NCBI RefSeq assembly: GCF_015291625.1
Contig: NZ_CP030047.1
Location: 7,440,001-7,504,000, forward strand
DNA: 64,000 nucleotides
Source of the DNA: Bradyrhizobium sp. CCBAU 53421
GTDB lineage: Bacteria > Pseudomonadota > Alphaproteobacteria > Rhizobiales > Xanthobacteraceae
Reading direction: 5' to 3'
Part shown: positions 1-8,901 of the stretch, in pieces
How positions within the stretch are numbered: the stretch's first letter is position 1
How the letters are laid out: every line of letters begins with the position of its first letter
Made by a program: the position numbers and the translations under genes
The notes under the pieces: generated by a model
The model's input: the letters and a program-made list of their open reading frames with translations, nothing else
What the model was told of the DNA's origin: nothing
Databases searched by the model: none

Positions 1-281
1 AGTCCCCGAACAATAGCTTGATAAAGTCGCTTCTTATCATGCAAGTAGGCGAGGAAACTGTATGCACTCGTCGGATCGGCCGGTGTGACCAAGTCCTTTA
101 GCGGGCTGGTTTGCATGACGGCACCTGCCAAAAGCAGACCGGGATGCCACTTTACCTTCTCTAAGCTTTCAAGGACGTTCAACGAAATGTCCAGAATTGG
201 AGCCGCGAGCGCTGCCAGACTCAGATTAGCCGGCCCCGCACCGATCGCGATGACGTTGTAGCTGTCGGCGTGTTTCAGCAT
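1..281 (-). CDS. Lysine/ornithine N-monooxygenase (SidA/IucD/PvdA family), N-terminal part
   Basis: Partial gene: the start is at 281 and the frame stays open through the left window edge. The first 93 residues are readable. An N-terminal FAD-binding motif (AIGAGPANLSLAAL) is followed by the family blocks KWHPGLLL, MQTSPLKDLVT and PTSAYSFLAYL, which match the start of IucD/PvdA/SidA enzymes. These flavoproteins use NADPH and O2 to hydroxylate the side-chain amine of free lysine or ornithine, usually for siderophores but also for hydrazine-type products. The ATG at 286 is excluded because it runs into a stop after three codons. It is the third gene of a minus-strand operon, 23 bases after the MFS gene and preceded by a CTCCTT-containing leader. 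Substrate choice (Lys or Orn) cannot be read from this part. Confidence 0.88.
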   Translation of the reverse strand, partial: MLKHADSYNVIAIGAGPANLSLAALAAPILDISLNVLESLEKVKWHPGLLLAGAVMQTSPLKDLVTPADPTSAYSFLAYLHDKKRLYQAIVRG

Positions 282-304
282 CCCATGATCCCACAAGGAG
301 CCAG

Positions 305-1519
305 TCAATGTTCTCGGCTGCCCGAGAACACTTGAGTTACAAGAAGAACTGCATTCCCGACGATAAGTATCATCATGCTTATCAGCAGATTATCGACGCT
401 GCCGAACTTCACGATTTGCCCTGCGATGTATGGAAATCCGAATAGGCCAATGAAGTAGGAGAGCGTGAAGACTTGAGACGCAATTGCCAACGATGTCCCA
501 TCCGTTTCAGCAATGTACACGACCATACTGTTCAGGGTCGAATAGCTGAGACCGTATCCCAGCGCGAACATCATCGTTCCGAAGATGTAGTTCGCCGTAC
601 TGCCTACATTCACGAAAAGAATGAATAGCCCCGCGATAGTGCATATGATGAGAACCGCGGCTACGCGTTCAAGGCGAAATCTTCCAATTACCGGCGCCAC
701 AGCAAACCGCATGAAGACGGCTGTCAGCGTGAAAACCAGAAAGAATGTGTCGGCAGACTGCGATCGCGATGCAGCGTAGAGCGTTTGGAACGTAAAAAGA
801 CCGGCGAAAACGCATCCCCCAAGGCCGATCATGATGATCGGATATCGCGTGTTCGATTCGAACGCTTTTAGCACGCCCTCCAGGGTGAGACGTATGGTTG
901 GCAATTTGGTCTGAGGAGCTTGCGCCAACCCCCTACCGGCGAATTCCAAGAACGTCGCGCCAACGAGACATGCAGCCGCAAATAGGGCGTACACCGCAAT
1001 GTAGGATCCCGCAGTCACCGCGACGGTGTGCGCGAGAGGAGAAGCAAGTCCGATACCCAGCATTTGCGACCCGGATAGCAAGGTAAGATACTTGATGCGG
1101 GCTTCGGCCCGCACGTGGCCAAGGACTTGAAGAGGCGCCAGCATATAGAAGCCGGACCACCCAATGCCGAGAAAAAGTCCTCCGACGTAGGCGAAGAGCG
1201 TTAAAGTTGACGCTAATGCGAAACACATCATCGCGCCCGCCATCATCACTGCGGCTACGGTGATAGTTCGCATTAAGCCAAGCGAATCCGCGATCCGGCT
1301 GACCATTAGCGAACACAGTATCGTTGCGATCGTACCGGTCGAGATAACGGCTCCGGCGGTCGTGGCGCTTTGTTGAATGGACCGCAGAGCGTCCACGAGA
1401 AAGAAGCTCGAACCATAGGACGCCGCCAAGCTGATACTACCAAGCATAAAAGGAATGGACACTTCTAACGGGATCGCACTGGGCAGTTTCTCGGCAGGAA
1501 CGATGTTCGCGACTGTCAT
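305..1519 (-). CDS. MFS transporter, probable exporter
   Basis: A 404-residue membrane protein with about twelve hydrophobic segments in two halves separated by a hydrophilic stretch near the middle, as in the major facilitator superfamily. I chose the ATG at 1519 because it overlaps the stop of the upstream synthetase-like gene in an ATGA arrangement, which is typical of translational coupling. A longer reading from 1543 is open but would overlap that gene by 28 bases. Its place between a tRNA-synthetase-like gene and an amino-acid N-hydroxylase suggests that it exports (or takes up) the small molecule made by the operon. The substrate is not readable from sequence. Confidence 0.8.
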   Translation of the reverse strand: MTVANIVPAEKLPSAIPLEVSIPFMLGSISLAASYGSSFFLVDALRSIQQSATTAGAVISTGTIATILCSLMVSRIADSLGLMRTITVAAVMMAGAMMCFALASTLTLFAYVGGLFLGIGWSGFYMLAPLQVLGHVRAEARIKYLTLLSGSQMLGIGLASPLAHTVAVTAGSYIAVYALFAAACLVGATFLEFAGRGLAQAPQTKLPTIRLTLEGVLKAFESNTRYPIIMIGLGGCVFAGLFTFQTLYAASRSQSADTFFLVFTLTAVFMRFAVAPVIGRFRLERVAAVLIICTIAGLFILFVNVGSTANYIFGTMMFALGYGLSYSTLNSMVVYIAETDGTSLAIASQVFTLSYFIGLFGFPYIAGQIVKFGSVDNLLISMMILIVGNAVLLVTQVFSGSREH

Positions 1520-3174
1520 GCTGCAATCTTTCCCGGAAGGCATCGTTCAATATCTGAGACCGCCAACCTGCGTCCATCGATCTTCGGTGCCCCTCCATTT
1601 CGGTGAGGTGAAGGCGTCGAAGCGCGTGCGGCAACTGGATGGCCGCTATGACCGAGCCAGCGCCATAAGGCTTCTGTTATCTTGGGCATCAGCGGCCAGG
1701 CCAATATACTGAATCCCATAAGCCAGGCGTAAGCGGTCTTATGGTCCGGCGAACCATCAAGATGATCAACCCATTCGATAAGCGGCCGCGACGATTGCGA
1801 TACCCGCAGACGGTCGAGCGAAAGCGCGGCGCACTGCTTTTCGTAGAGTCGATCCAACGTAACCATCATCGCACTATCAACGTGACATCCAGCGAGAGAA
1901 GGCATCGAGTTTAGGGACTCCGTGCAGCGGTCGATTGCCGCAGATATCTTGTCGAGAACCGCGTTGTAACGATCGACCAAGCGCCCTGGCACCAAGTCGG
2001 TCTCGGTTTCTTCCGGGCAGATTTCCGACAGGTACACTCTGAGGACGTCGACCGATATATTTGGAATTCGAGCGATTTCGCCTGCCCAGATCACATGGCC
2101 GCGACTCGTGGAGAACTTCGAACCGTTCAGCCGAAGGAAGTGATTAAAAAAAATTCGATCAAATGGGCGGAACGAGTTCTGACCCAATGCGCATCCAGTA
2201 ACGCCGACAAGCATCGGGATTGTGTTATCGATACCGGTACCGCCAATGAGGAACGCATTGGACTCGCGCGCAAAAGGATTGGGCTTGTGGGTGCCCTCCG
2301 TGTCCTTGTAACCGCAATAGAGAGAATGAGCGTAGAGTAACGAGGAGTAGCTAAACAATATCTGCTGGCTGTTGAAATGTCGTGAATTCCAAGCCAGCCC
2401 GTGTAGTCCCGGTACGGTCAGGCGCATTTGCTGGCCTTTGCGCGCGACGTACCGTGTCCCTATCTCCAGAAAGCTGGATTCGATGGCCGTATCGTCCCAC
2501 GTTCGTCGAAATAGGTCCTTTCCCGAAATTGAAAGGAACGCGGAAATGTTTTCCAGCCATTCGACGATCCGCCCGCGGCTGGATACCGGATTCAGCGCTT
2601 CTTCTGGTTCAAAATGATGTCCACACTGTTCGCAGAAGAAGCTCCCGGCAGATGCCAGGCAAACCGGGCAGGTTGCACCAAACCAGCCTCCAATGCAGAA
2701 TCGCTCTTCTGGTGCGGCACTAGAATCCGCATCGTCCACTGGTAAGCGCCCCGCGAGGAAACGAAGCGAGCCTGCTGCAGATAAGGCGCCCATCAGCGCG
2801 TTGCCGACCTTCGAAAAGCGCTGCAGATTGCTGCCATACGCTGGATCATCGAAATGATCGAAGACGACACCGACAGAGGCGAGATCTTCAACAATTTTGA
2901 TATGGAAGCCATGTGCCAGGGCGGACGGGTCAATGCTCTCAAGAGCCGCTCGGACCAGGACATGGTTCTCGAAACCGTCAGTCGTCAGTCCAGAACGAAC
3001 ATGATGCCCCGCCCTCTTCAGGTGCTTCTGTACAACATCCATTCTGAGATATGGCCCAGCGGCATGCCCCAGATGTGCTCTGCCATTGGCCGTCAAGTTG
3101 ACGGGAGATATATACACATCAACGGGATGCGTATTCGCTTCATTTATCCGCGGGACCGTTGGACTTTTTTTCAT
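1516..3174 (-). CDS. Methionyl-tRNA-synthetase-like protein, probably biosynthetic rather than translational
   Basis: 552 residues with the class I synthetase architecture closest to MetRS. The HIGH-type motif is HLGH (34-37) in the context TANGRAHLGHAAGPY. A zinc knuckle has Cys169, Cys172, Cys181 and Cys184. The KMSKS-type loop is degenerate (KFSTS, 353-357). The C-terminal anticodon-binding region is short. Housekeeping MetRS genes are not normally in an operon with an amino-acid N-hydroxylase and an exporter. In known hydrazine-forming pathways a MetRS-like domain, often fused to a cupin, joins an amino acid to an N-hydroxylated lysine or ornithine. Here the MetRS-like part stands alone and no cupin is visible in the window. 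A spare, resistance-type MetRS is the main alternative. First gene of the operon; weak ribosome-binding site. Confidence 0.8.
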   Translation of the reverse strand: MKKSPTVPRINEANTHPVDVYISPVNLTANGRAHLGHAAGPYLRMDVVQKHLKRAGHHVRSGLTTDGFENHVLVRAALESIDPSALAHGFHIKIVEDLASVGVVFDHFDDPAYGSNLQRFSKVGNALMGALSAAGSLRFLAGRLPVDDADSSAAPEERFCIGGWFGATCPVCLASAGSFFCEQCGHHFEPEEALNPVSSRGRIVEWLENISAFLSISGKDLFRRTWDDTAIESSFLEIGTRYVARKGQQMRLTVPGLHGLAWNSRHFNSQQILFSYSSLLYAHSLYCGYKDTEGTHKPNPFARESNAFLIGGTGIDNTIPMLVGVTGCALGQNSFRPFDRIFFNHFLRLNGSKFSTSRGHVIWAGEIARIPNISVDVLRVYLSEICPEETETDLVPGRLVDRYNAVLDKISAAIDRCTESLNSMPSLAGCHVDSAMMVTLDRLYEKQCAALSLDRLRVSQSSRPLIEWVDHLDGSPDHKTAYAWLMGFSILAWPLMPKITEALWRWLGHSGHPVAARASTPSPHRNGGAPKIDGRRLAVSDIERCLPGKIAA

Positions 3175-3842
3175 AGCTTCACAATGACTTCTATGAACAC
3201 ATATCTGGAAGCATCCAAACAGGTGCCAGACATCGCCGCTGGGACACGAAGGCGTATGCGACTTATGGGGTTATGGACGCAGTCCGACTGCGTATCTCAA
3301 ATTGGTCTCCATACGTCGAAGACCTATAGCGTTCTGTTTGAGATTTTAGAGTAGACGACGCTGTTTCGCGGGATACTCGACGTATCGCTCTACCTCAGCT
3401 CGCAACATAGGTAACCTCCTGACCAACCGCTGCTTGGAAGCGATCAGTTCTGACGCCGTGAACGAAGCAAACGGCGCGCCAACTGAAAACGCTTGATTCT
3501 GAGGCTTGTCACGCCTGCGTTTCGTCAACTTTCCTACATTGGTCACGAATCTCACAAGTGGTCCCGTAAAGCCGGATGAGAGCGGTTTTAGGCAGAGGGG
3601 TTTCTATTTTTTCGCGACCGTAACCCAGCTGCGGCCAGCTGGTGATGCCGACGACTTGGGGCGGCGACCAGTCCGGACATAGCTTGTTTCCGCGGATCAA
3701 CGCGTCACAGCCAATCGCTCACCATTAAATTAACCTGGGGTACGCCTGCACAACAGGCCGAGGTGCCATCCTAAACATTCCGCGCAATCCCTGGTTCAGG
3801 CGGGGGACTCGATCCGGGATCGATATCGCTGAGGCGCATACA
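3175..3842. other. Intergenic stretch left of the IS66 element
   Basis: About 670 bases between the MetRS-like gene and the IS66 target site. No convincing coding frame is seen. It should hold the promoter of the minus-strand operon, but I found no clear nod box, tts box or -24/-12 promoter. Confidence 0.5.
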
Positions 3843-3850
3843 TTCCGTTG
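3843..3850. repeat. Target-site duplication of IS66 element, left copy
   Basis: The 8 bases TTCCGTTG lie directly before the left end GTAAGCGG. The same 8 bases follow the right end at 6370-6377. Confidence 0.9.
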
Positions 3851-3872
3851 GTAAGCGGCAAGCTGAGGCCGT

Positions 3873-5477
3873 TCAGGGTTTGAAGTGCCAGGGCATGAGC
3901 GCATCGATCTGAGTGATCGGCCAGCGCTTCGCGATCCGATCAAGAGTTTGTGTGAGCCAGGCGTGCGGGTCGACGTCGTTCATCTTCGCGGTCTGCAGAA
4001 GCGTGGCGATGGTCGCCCAGGTCCGGCCGCCGCCATGCGACCCGGCGAAGAGCGCGTTTTTTCTCGTGATGGTTTGTGGCCGGATCGCGCGCTCGACGGT
4101 GTTGGAGTCGAGCTCGATGCGGCCGTCGCTCAGGAAGCGCTCGAGAGCGGTGCGCCTGGATGTGGCATAGCGGATCGCCTCGGCGAGTTTGGATTTGCCG
4201 GACAGGCGAGGCAGCTCCTTCTCCCACAGATCGAACAGCGCTTTGACGATGGTGGCAGACTTTTCCTGGCGTGCTTGCACCCGCGTTGCAGGATCCTGGC
4301 CGCGGATGTCGGCCTCGATCGCCCAAAGCCCGGCCATTGTCGTGACGGTCTGTGTCGCCAACTGCGAGCTCTCGTTGACGTGAAGCTCGTAGAATCGCCT
4401 CCTGACGTGGGCAAAGCAGGCTGCCAGCGTCACGCCCTCATTGGCGCCCGCGGACCTCGCGAGCCGATTATAGGCGGCATAGCCGTCGACCTGCAGGATG
4501 CCGGCAAAGCCTGTCAGATGGCGTTCGACGCATTCGCCGGCGCGGCTGTCCTCGAAGCGATAGGCGACCATCGGTGGACCGTTGCCACCAAATGGCCGAT
4601 CGTCGCGCGCATAGGCCCACAGCCAGGCCTTTTGCGTCTTGCCGGATCCGGGAGCGAGCGTCGGCAAGGTCGTCTCGTCGGCGAAGACCCGCTCGCCCTG
4701 CTTGATCTTCTCCAGCACATAGTCGGCCAAGGGCTGCAATTCGAAGCCGACCTTGCCCATCCATTGTGCCATCAGCGATCGGTCGAGATCGACACCGTCA
4801 CGCGCATAGATCGCCTCCTGCCGGTACAGCGGCAGCCCGTCGGCATATTTGGCCACCGCGATCTGGGCGAGAAGCGCTTCGGTCGGAAGCCCACTCTCGA
4901 TCAGGTGCGGAGGCGCCGGCGCCTGAACTACACCGTCGCGATTGCGATAGATGTATTTCGGGCGCCGCGTCACGATCAGGCGGAACTTCGCCGGCGTCAC
5001 GTCAAGGCGCTTCGACACGTCCTCGCCGATCAGAACCTTCTCCAGCCGTTCGCAACCCGGAGGCACCTCGGGCTCGACGACGATCTCCACCCGCTCCAGA
5101 TGCGCGCCGAACTCCTTGCTCGGCCGCGGCGCCCGTTGCGGCTTGTCCTTGCCGCCTGCCTTGGCCAGTTCGGCTTCAATGGCCGCCACGCCGGTGGCGA
5201 TCTCGTCAAATACGAAGGCGATCTGCTCATCGCTGGGCTTGTCGCTGCGCAGACGTTCCGAGCGCGTGCCATAAAGCGTGCGCTCCAACATCTTCACGAT
5301 CGCCGTCAGCTCCACGATCCGCGCGTCAGCCGCCTGGTTGATTGCGCCAAGATCGGCGTTCGCCGCAGTCAGTGTTGCAATCTCGGCCTCGATCGCCTGC
5401 CGCTCGGCCGCCAAGGCGAGGATCAGCGCATGGGCATCGGCAAGGGTCGTCGGAAGCTCTGCAACGGGCGGCGTCAT
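3873..5477 (-). CDS. tnpC: IS66 family transposase TnpC
   Basis: 534 residues, full length for an IS66 DDE transposase. An N-terminal coiled-coil region rich in Ala/Glu (about 10-70) leads into the IS66 leader domain. The zinc-finger-type middle carries the usual IS66 block around PPHLIESGLPTEALLAQ. The catalytic core shows VFADETT and LQVDGYAAY (both Asp) and a C-terminal block DSNTVERAIRP (Glu). The C-terminal segment THAWLTQTLDRI-like is present, ending near PWHF. It is the last gene of the element and shows no frameshift. Confidence 0.95.
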   Translation of the reverse strand: MTPPVAELPTTLADAHALILALAAERQAIEAEIATLTAANADLGAINQAADARIVELTAIVKMLERTLYGTRSERLRSDKPSDEQIAFVFDEIATGVAAIEAELAKAGGKDKPQRAPRPSKEFGAHLERVEIVVEPEVPPGCERLEKVLIGEDVSKRLDVTPAKFRLIVTRRPKYIYRNRDGVVQAPAPPHLIESGLPTEALLAQIAVAKYADGLPLYRQEAIYARDGVDLDRSLMAQWMGKVGFELQPLADYVLEKIKQGERVFADETTLPTLAPGSGKTQKAWLWAYARDDRPFGGNGPPMVAYRFEDSRAGECVERHLTGFAGILQVDGYAAYNRLARSAGANEGVTLAACFAHVRRRFYELHVNESSQLATQTVTTMAGLWAIEADIRGQDPATRVQARQEKSATIVKALFDLWEKELPRLSGKSKLAEAIRYATSRRTALERFLSDGRIELDSNTVERAIRPQTITRKNALFAGSHGGGRTWATIATLLQTAKMNDVDPHAWLTQTLDRIAKRWPITQIDALMPWHFKP

Positions 5478-5551
5478 CGCCGTCCATCACAGCAGAGTCG
5501 CCGCCAATCTTCCAAACCTTTCAGCGCCCCGATTCAATTCGCCGCAGGTTA

Positions 5552-5896
5552 TCAACCCATCGATTGCGGGCGCTTCACAACCACCGGACGCACCTTCGTC
5601 CAGTCCAGCCCGTCAATCAGCGCGAGCAACTGTGCATGGTTCAGCCGCACCCGGGTCGGCGCAATTTTCGGCCAGCAGAACCTCGCCTCCTCGAGAGTCT
5701 TGGCAAACAGGCAGACCCCGCTGCCGTCCCACCAAACCGCCTTGATCCGGTCCGCTCTTTTCGAACGGAACACGTATAGCGCCCCGCTGAATGGGTCGGC
5801 ACCGCCATCTCGCACCAGCGCCATCAAGCCGGTCGCTCCCTTCCGGAAGTCGACCGGCGTGCTGGCCACGTAAACTTGAACACCTGCCGGGATCAT
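5552..5896 (-). CDS. tnpB: IS66 accessory protein TnpB (Orf2)
   Basis: 114 residues, the normal size for IS66 TnpB. It has the family blocks VYVASTPVDFRKGATGLMA near the start, GALYVFRSKRADRIK, and WWDGSGVCLFAKTLE. It overlaps tnpA by four bases and is needed together with TnpA and TnpC for transposition in this family. Its own biochemical activity is not established. Confidence 0.95.
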   Translation of the reverse strand: MIPAGVQVYVASTPVDFRKGATGLMALVRDGGADPFSGALYVFRSKRADRIKAVWWDGSGVCLFAKTLEEARFCWPKIAPTRVRLNHAQLLALIDGLDWTKVRPVVVKRPQSMG

Positions 5897-6333
5897 GCCT
5901 GCCGAACCGCCCGGATGACCGCGGCAAGGCGCTCAGGCTCCACGTCGCTGCCGATGCGCACCGCGACATCGCCGACCACAATTTCCATCGTCTCGCCCGC
6001 CACGGCTTCAAAACGCGCGAACTTGACCGGTCGGGCTCGCTCCGAAAGCGGCGCGACCATTCCCGAAGCCAGCGCCTTGCGTCGCCACGCAAACACCTGC
6101 GATGGATCAAGCCCGTGAGCGCGCGCGATTGCCGACACGTTCGCCCCCGGCGCGAACGTTTCCCCGACGATCCGCTCCTTCTCTTCACGCGACCATGTAC
6201 GGTAGCTCCGCCCCGGACTAACCGAAAGCCGCTCAGGTGTCGCCATGATAACTTCGAAGCTCTTAGTGTCAGACCTATGTTCGCTCATATGATCTCCTGG
6301 GAACAAATCACCAGGAGATTCTCTGACAATCAA
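5893..6333 (-). CDS. tnpA: IS66 accessory protein TnpA (helix-turn-helix)
   Basis: 146 residues, first gene of the IS66 element. It has a helix-turn-helix of the transposase-8/IS3-like type (WSREEKERIVGETF through ANVSAIARAHGLDPSQVF-like spacing). The C-terminal part is less conserved. Its start lies 36 bases inside the right terminus. Confidence 0.92.
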   Translation of the reverse strand: MIVRESPGDLFPGDHMSEHRSDTKSFEVIMATPERLSVSPGRSYRTWSREEKERIVGETFAPGANVSAIARAHGLDPSQVFAWRRKALASGMVAPLSERARPVKFARFEAVAGETMEIVVGDVAVRIGSDVEPERLAAVIRAVRQA

Positions 6334-6369
6334 ACGCCACCCGCTATCTGGGGTGACCTACACGCTAAC

Positions 6370-6377
6370 TTCCGTTG
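6370..6377. repeat. Target-site duplication of IS66 element, right copy
   Basis: TTCCGTTG, identical to 3843-3850. Confidence 0.9.
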
Positions 6378-6850
6378 CGCTACTACGCCGAAACGGCCTC
6401 GGACTGGCTCTGGGATACCGGGCCGGATCACCTGTGCACCCGTCTTTCGGAACACGCGAGCGCTGCAGGTCTCTTGGCCGCCGAGCTCATTGGCCTGGCT
6501 CGTTGGGACGTTGCGTGCGATGTTGAGGCAGAACCACGGAAATGGCAGCAGCATCGAGCAACGCTAGCTGCACATCTTCCGTTTCGCGATCTGATCTATC
6601 CCGTCATTCGCTCATTCAGCCACAGTGCAGAATACGTGCAGCTTAGTGTGGCTCACTGTGGCGTCGGAATCGCTGAGGATGATACGGACCGCGTCTTGGT
6701 TCTTCACCACTAAATCAAGCGGTCTGGAATGGGACTTTCGATCCGCCGTTCAATCATGGAGGCGCACGGAGGGCGTCTGTCATTTGTCCGCAAGTCGGAG
6801 CCCGCTGCGGCGCTTCAATTCACTCTGCCGCTGCATAGGAAAGCCATGTC
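6378..6850 (+). pseudogene. PAS-domain sensor histidine kinase remnant, split by IS66
   Basis: The frame starting at the IS boundary reads [14 protein letters not shown] and, later, [19 protein letters not shown], the pattern of a PAS domain in rhizobial sensor kinases. From about 6630 it jumps straight to a kinase ATP-binding tail. This covers GVGIAEDD, then FFTTKSSG in another frame, then [17 protein letters not shown] and FTLPLH in a third. So the central dimerisation/phosphoacceptor part is deleted and at least two frameshifts exist. The N-terminal part would lie left of the IS but an in-frame stop is seen there. It was therefore already dead apart from the IS insertion. Which two-component system it came from cannot be said. 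Confidence 0.72.
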
Positions 6851-6884
6851 GTGATTGGACGTTCTGAGTCGCCGCACGACCACA

Positions 6885-7110
6885 GGAAGGCCGGGGCGCG
6901 TCAAACGGTCGTCTCGTCGTCGTGGACGATGGCTCAAGGCCGATCGCTCAAGAACCTCTTCAATCCGTGCACCCGGGCATCGCCAATTTCGGACGGCTCG
7001 CGAGATACGGCGGAGCAAGCTTCTGGATGTTGTCAACAGTCTGGTTCTTGCACCTGGTTGGCGGATTGATCGGTTCTCGATTTCCAGACCGAGCTGCCTT
7101 CATTGACTAA
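6885..7110 (+). pseudogene. Response-regulator receiver remnant (FixJ-like)
   Basis: Directly after the kinase remnant, short pieces in different frames resemble a receiver domain: RLVVVDDG (phosphoacceptor region start), SLKNLF, and a later piece resembling LVLAVRLPGLSGLDFQTEL once frames are changed. Stops and frameshifts interrupt it. The order kinase then regulator suggests a decayed two-component pair. Confidence 0.45.
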
Positions 7111-7236
7111 TCGGCCCGAGATTGAAGCGTTGGCGAAGAGGTTCCGATCCTTCCGGCCCACAGGCGTTCCCACGAATATGTGGAACGAACAGTTTTGTCT
7201 CATAACCGCCGAACCACCGATGCCGGGACAAGCAAT

Positions 7237-7428
7237 CTATTCGCACGCGGCGAGTTCAACGATCGTCGCCGTGTCGAGGACCCTGCCGGCAAGGTCCTTG
7301 ATCAGGATCTCGTTTCCAGATTCGGCGAGTTCATTTGCCTTGGCGACAGCTTGCTTTGCGGAGGAAACAACGACCCGGATAGCACCGTTGCCGCTTCTCG
7401 AATAAATCTGATATCCAACGCCACTCAT
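7237..7428 (-). CDS. Small hypothetical protein
   Basis: 63 residues starting MSGVGYQIYS with an AGG-type ribosome-binding site five bases upstream of the ATG. It is acidic to neutral, with a helix rich in Ala/Lys/Glu (AKQAVAKANELAESGN), no signal peptide and no cysteines apart from one near the end. The composition and start signal look like those of a real short gene in otherwise decayed DNA. No function can be proposed. Confidence 0.5.
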   Translation of the reverse strand: MSGVGYQIYSRSGNGAIRVVVSSAKQAVAKANELAESGNEILIKDLAGRVLDTATIVELAACE

Positions 7429-8901
7429 CGTGCCTCGCTCACGAAAATCTCTAACGTTCCTACAGATCCGCGCCTAGTGCAAACGAGCCACAGCTCACAC
7501 CTTCCGAACGGAGCGAGTGCCAGGCGCTGGTCTGTAAAGGATCACTGGACACACCATCTAGCCGGCCGTTGTACGATTGAGAAGGCGCGTCGAAAGATGT
7601 TGATGCGTGGCTGGGTTTGCCATCATCGCGGCCGGCATCGCGAAACGCTCAGGGCGCGGGCCGGTTTCTGAGCGGCATCTCGCGAGGCCTCCCTTTCCGA
7701 ACAAGCGCAGCGCCGCTAGCCGCTACTGACGCTGAGATGTTTTCCACTCCGTCGCCGAGCATGCCCGGAACGGAGCTTTGGCGACGATATTTCTGGACCA
7801 ATCAGCCGAGCTTGAAGCAGATCGATTTTCCCTCGACCGTACACTTGGCTTCTGACGAGGCTGGGACGCCGATCTGATGCTCAGTCTGTCTATTGGACTG
7901 CGGGTCAAAGCGACCGCCGCTCGATTTGCCGCCATCCTTCGCGACATCGTTCTGGCAATCGACCCTTCTGAATGTTCCGCGCGTCAGCCTTTCGGTCGGC
8001 CGCTGCAGGTCGGCGCCTTCTCCCGGCAGCACTTGGCCGTTTAGGGAAGCCTCCTGCCGGTCGACCGCCGAGCGCTAAACCGAGTGATGGACGATAGAGT
8101 CCGACCTCGATGCACCACGCCAAGGGGCTGGGACAGCCACTGGTTGCTGCGCCTCCGAACAGAGGCAGATTGGTCACGCTTGGCAAATGGCCGCTATGGA
8201 TAAGCAAGCAAGACCGTGCCAGATGCATCCGGGCACGGGTTTAGAGAGGTCGCTGACGTTCGTCGATCGGCACCTGACACACGAGGCGTAGTGCCAGGCC
8301 ATCTATGGTTTCTCAAAACGGAATGCGCCTTCACACCAGAGGCCACGGCGACCTGACGGTTGCTGCCGAAGACGTCCGCGGCTCGCAGGTCGTAAAACTA
8401 TCCGAATGCTTCACGGCGTGCCCGAGCACGAATTCTCGATGATGACGCTCGCCAGCCCCTTCACATGGACGTAATGAAGCTGCGGATGATCTAGGGCGGG
8501 GTTCCTTCGCAATCTGGTGCTCAACACGCTGACAGACAAATGCTGGCATGCACATGATGAAGCGATCATGGACAATCCAGATCGCGGGTCAACCGCACCC
8601 GCGCCAGCATATGACGCTGTGGCAAAGCTCCTCACATTCCGCCCGCATTGCCGCTACCAACGCCCGCACGCAAAGAATGCACAAGTTCTCGCTCGACGAG
8701 ATCGGCCCTTCATCAAGCGAACCTCTAACATCTCCACACCGTCAGCGTGGCCTCATCTCAGCGCGTTGCCGTACGCTGAAGCGGCAGACTCGGAGCCCAC
8801 ATCCGCTTGCCCCTAAACGCGACGTCCTGATTCTCCGTCTCCATCGTTTTCGCGCCGGGAACGACGGAGATCTCGGCAGGATTGGTGAAAGCTCCGAACG
8901 C
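7429..8901. other. Decayed region without a recognisable gene
   Basis: About 1.5 kb with only short unconvincing frames on both strands. I see no family motif, RNA gene or repeat. The compositional look is that of degenerate island DNA. Confidence 0.45.

Larger units (their letters stand above)
3851..6369 (-). mobile_element. Complete IS66-family insertion sequence
   Basis: A 2519-base element with tnpA, tnpB and tnpC all on the minus strand. The left end begins GTAAGCGGCAAG. The right end, read inward on the minus strand, begins GTTAGCGTGTAGG. Both fit IS66-type GTNAGCG termini. Perfect 8-base direct repeats flank it, the duplication length known for IS66. The three genes are open and the duplication is undamaged, so the insertion is probably recent. 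It landed in an already decaying histidine-kinase gene. Confidence 0.93.

Noticed and set aside
3212..3228. TGGCAC on the minus strand upstream of the MetRS-like gene as a sigma-54 promoter
   Set aside because: The -12 part reads TGGA instead of TTGC at the required spacing.
3885..5873. Very long open frame (662 codons) on the plus strand
   Set aside because: It is antisense to the intact IS66 tnpC and tnpB genes; GC-rich codon bias opens the opposite frame. No domain of its own.
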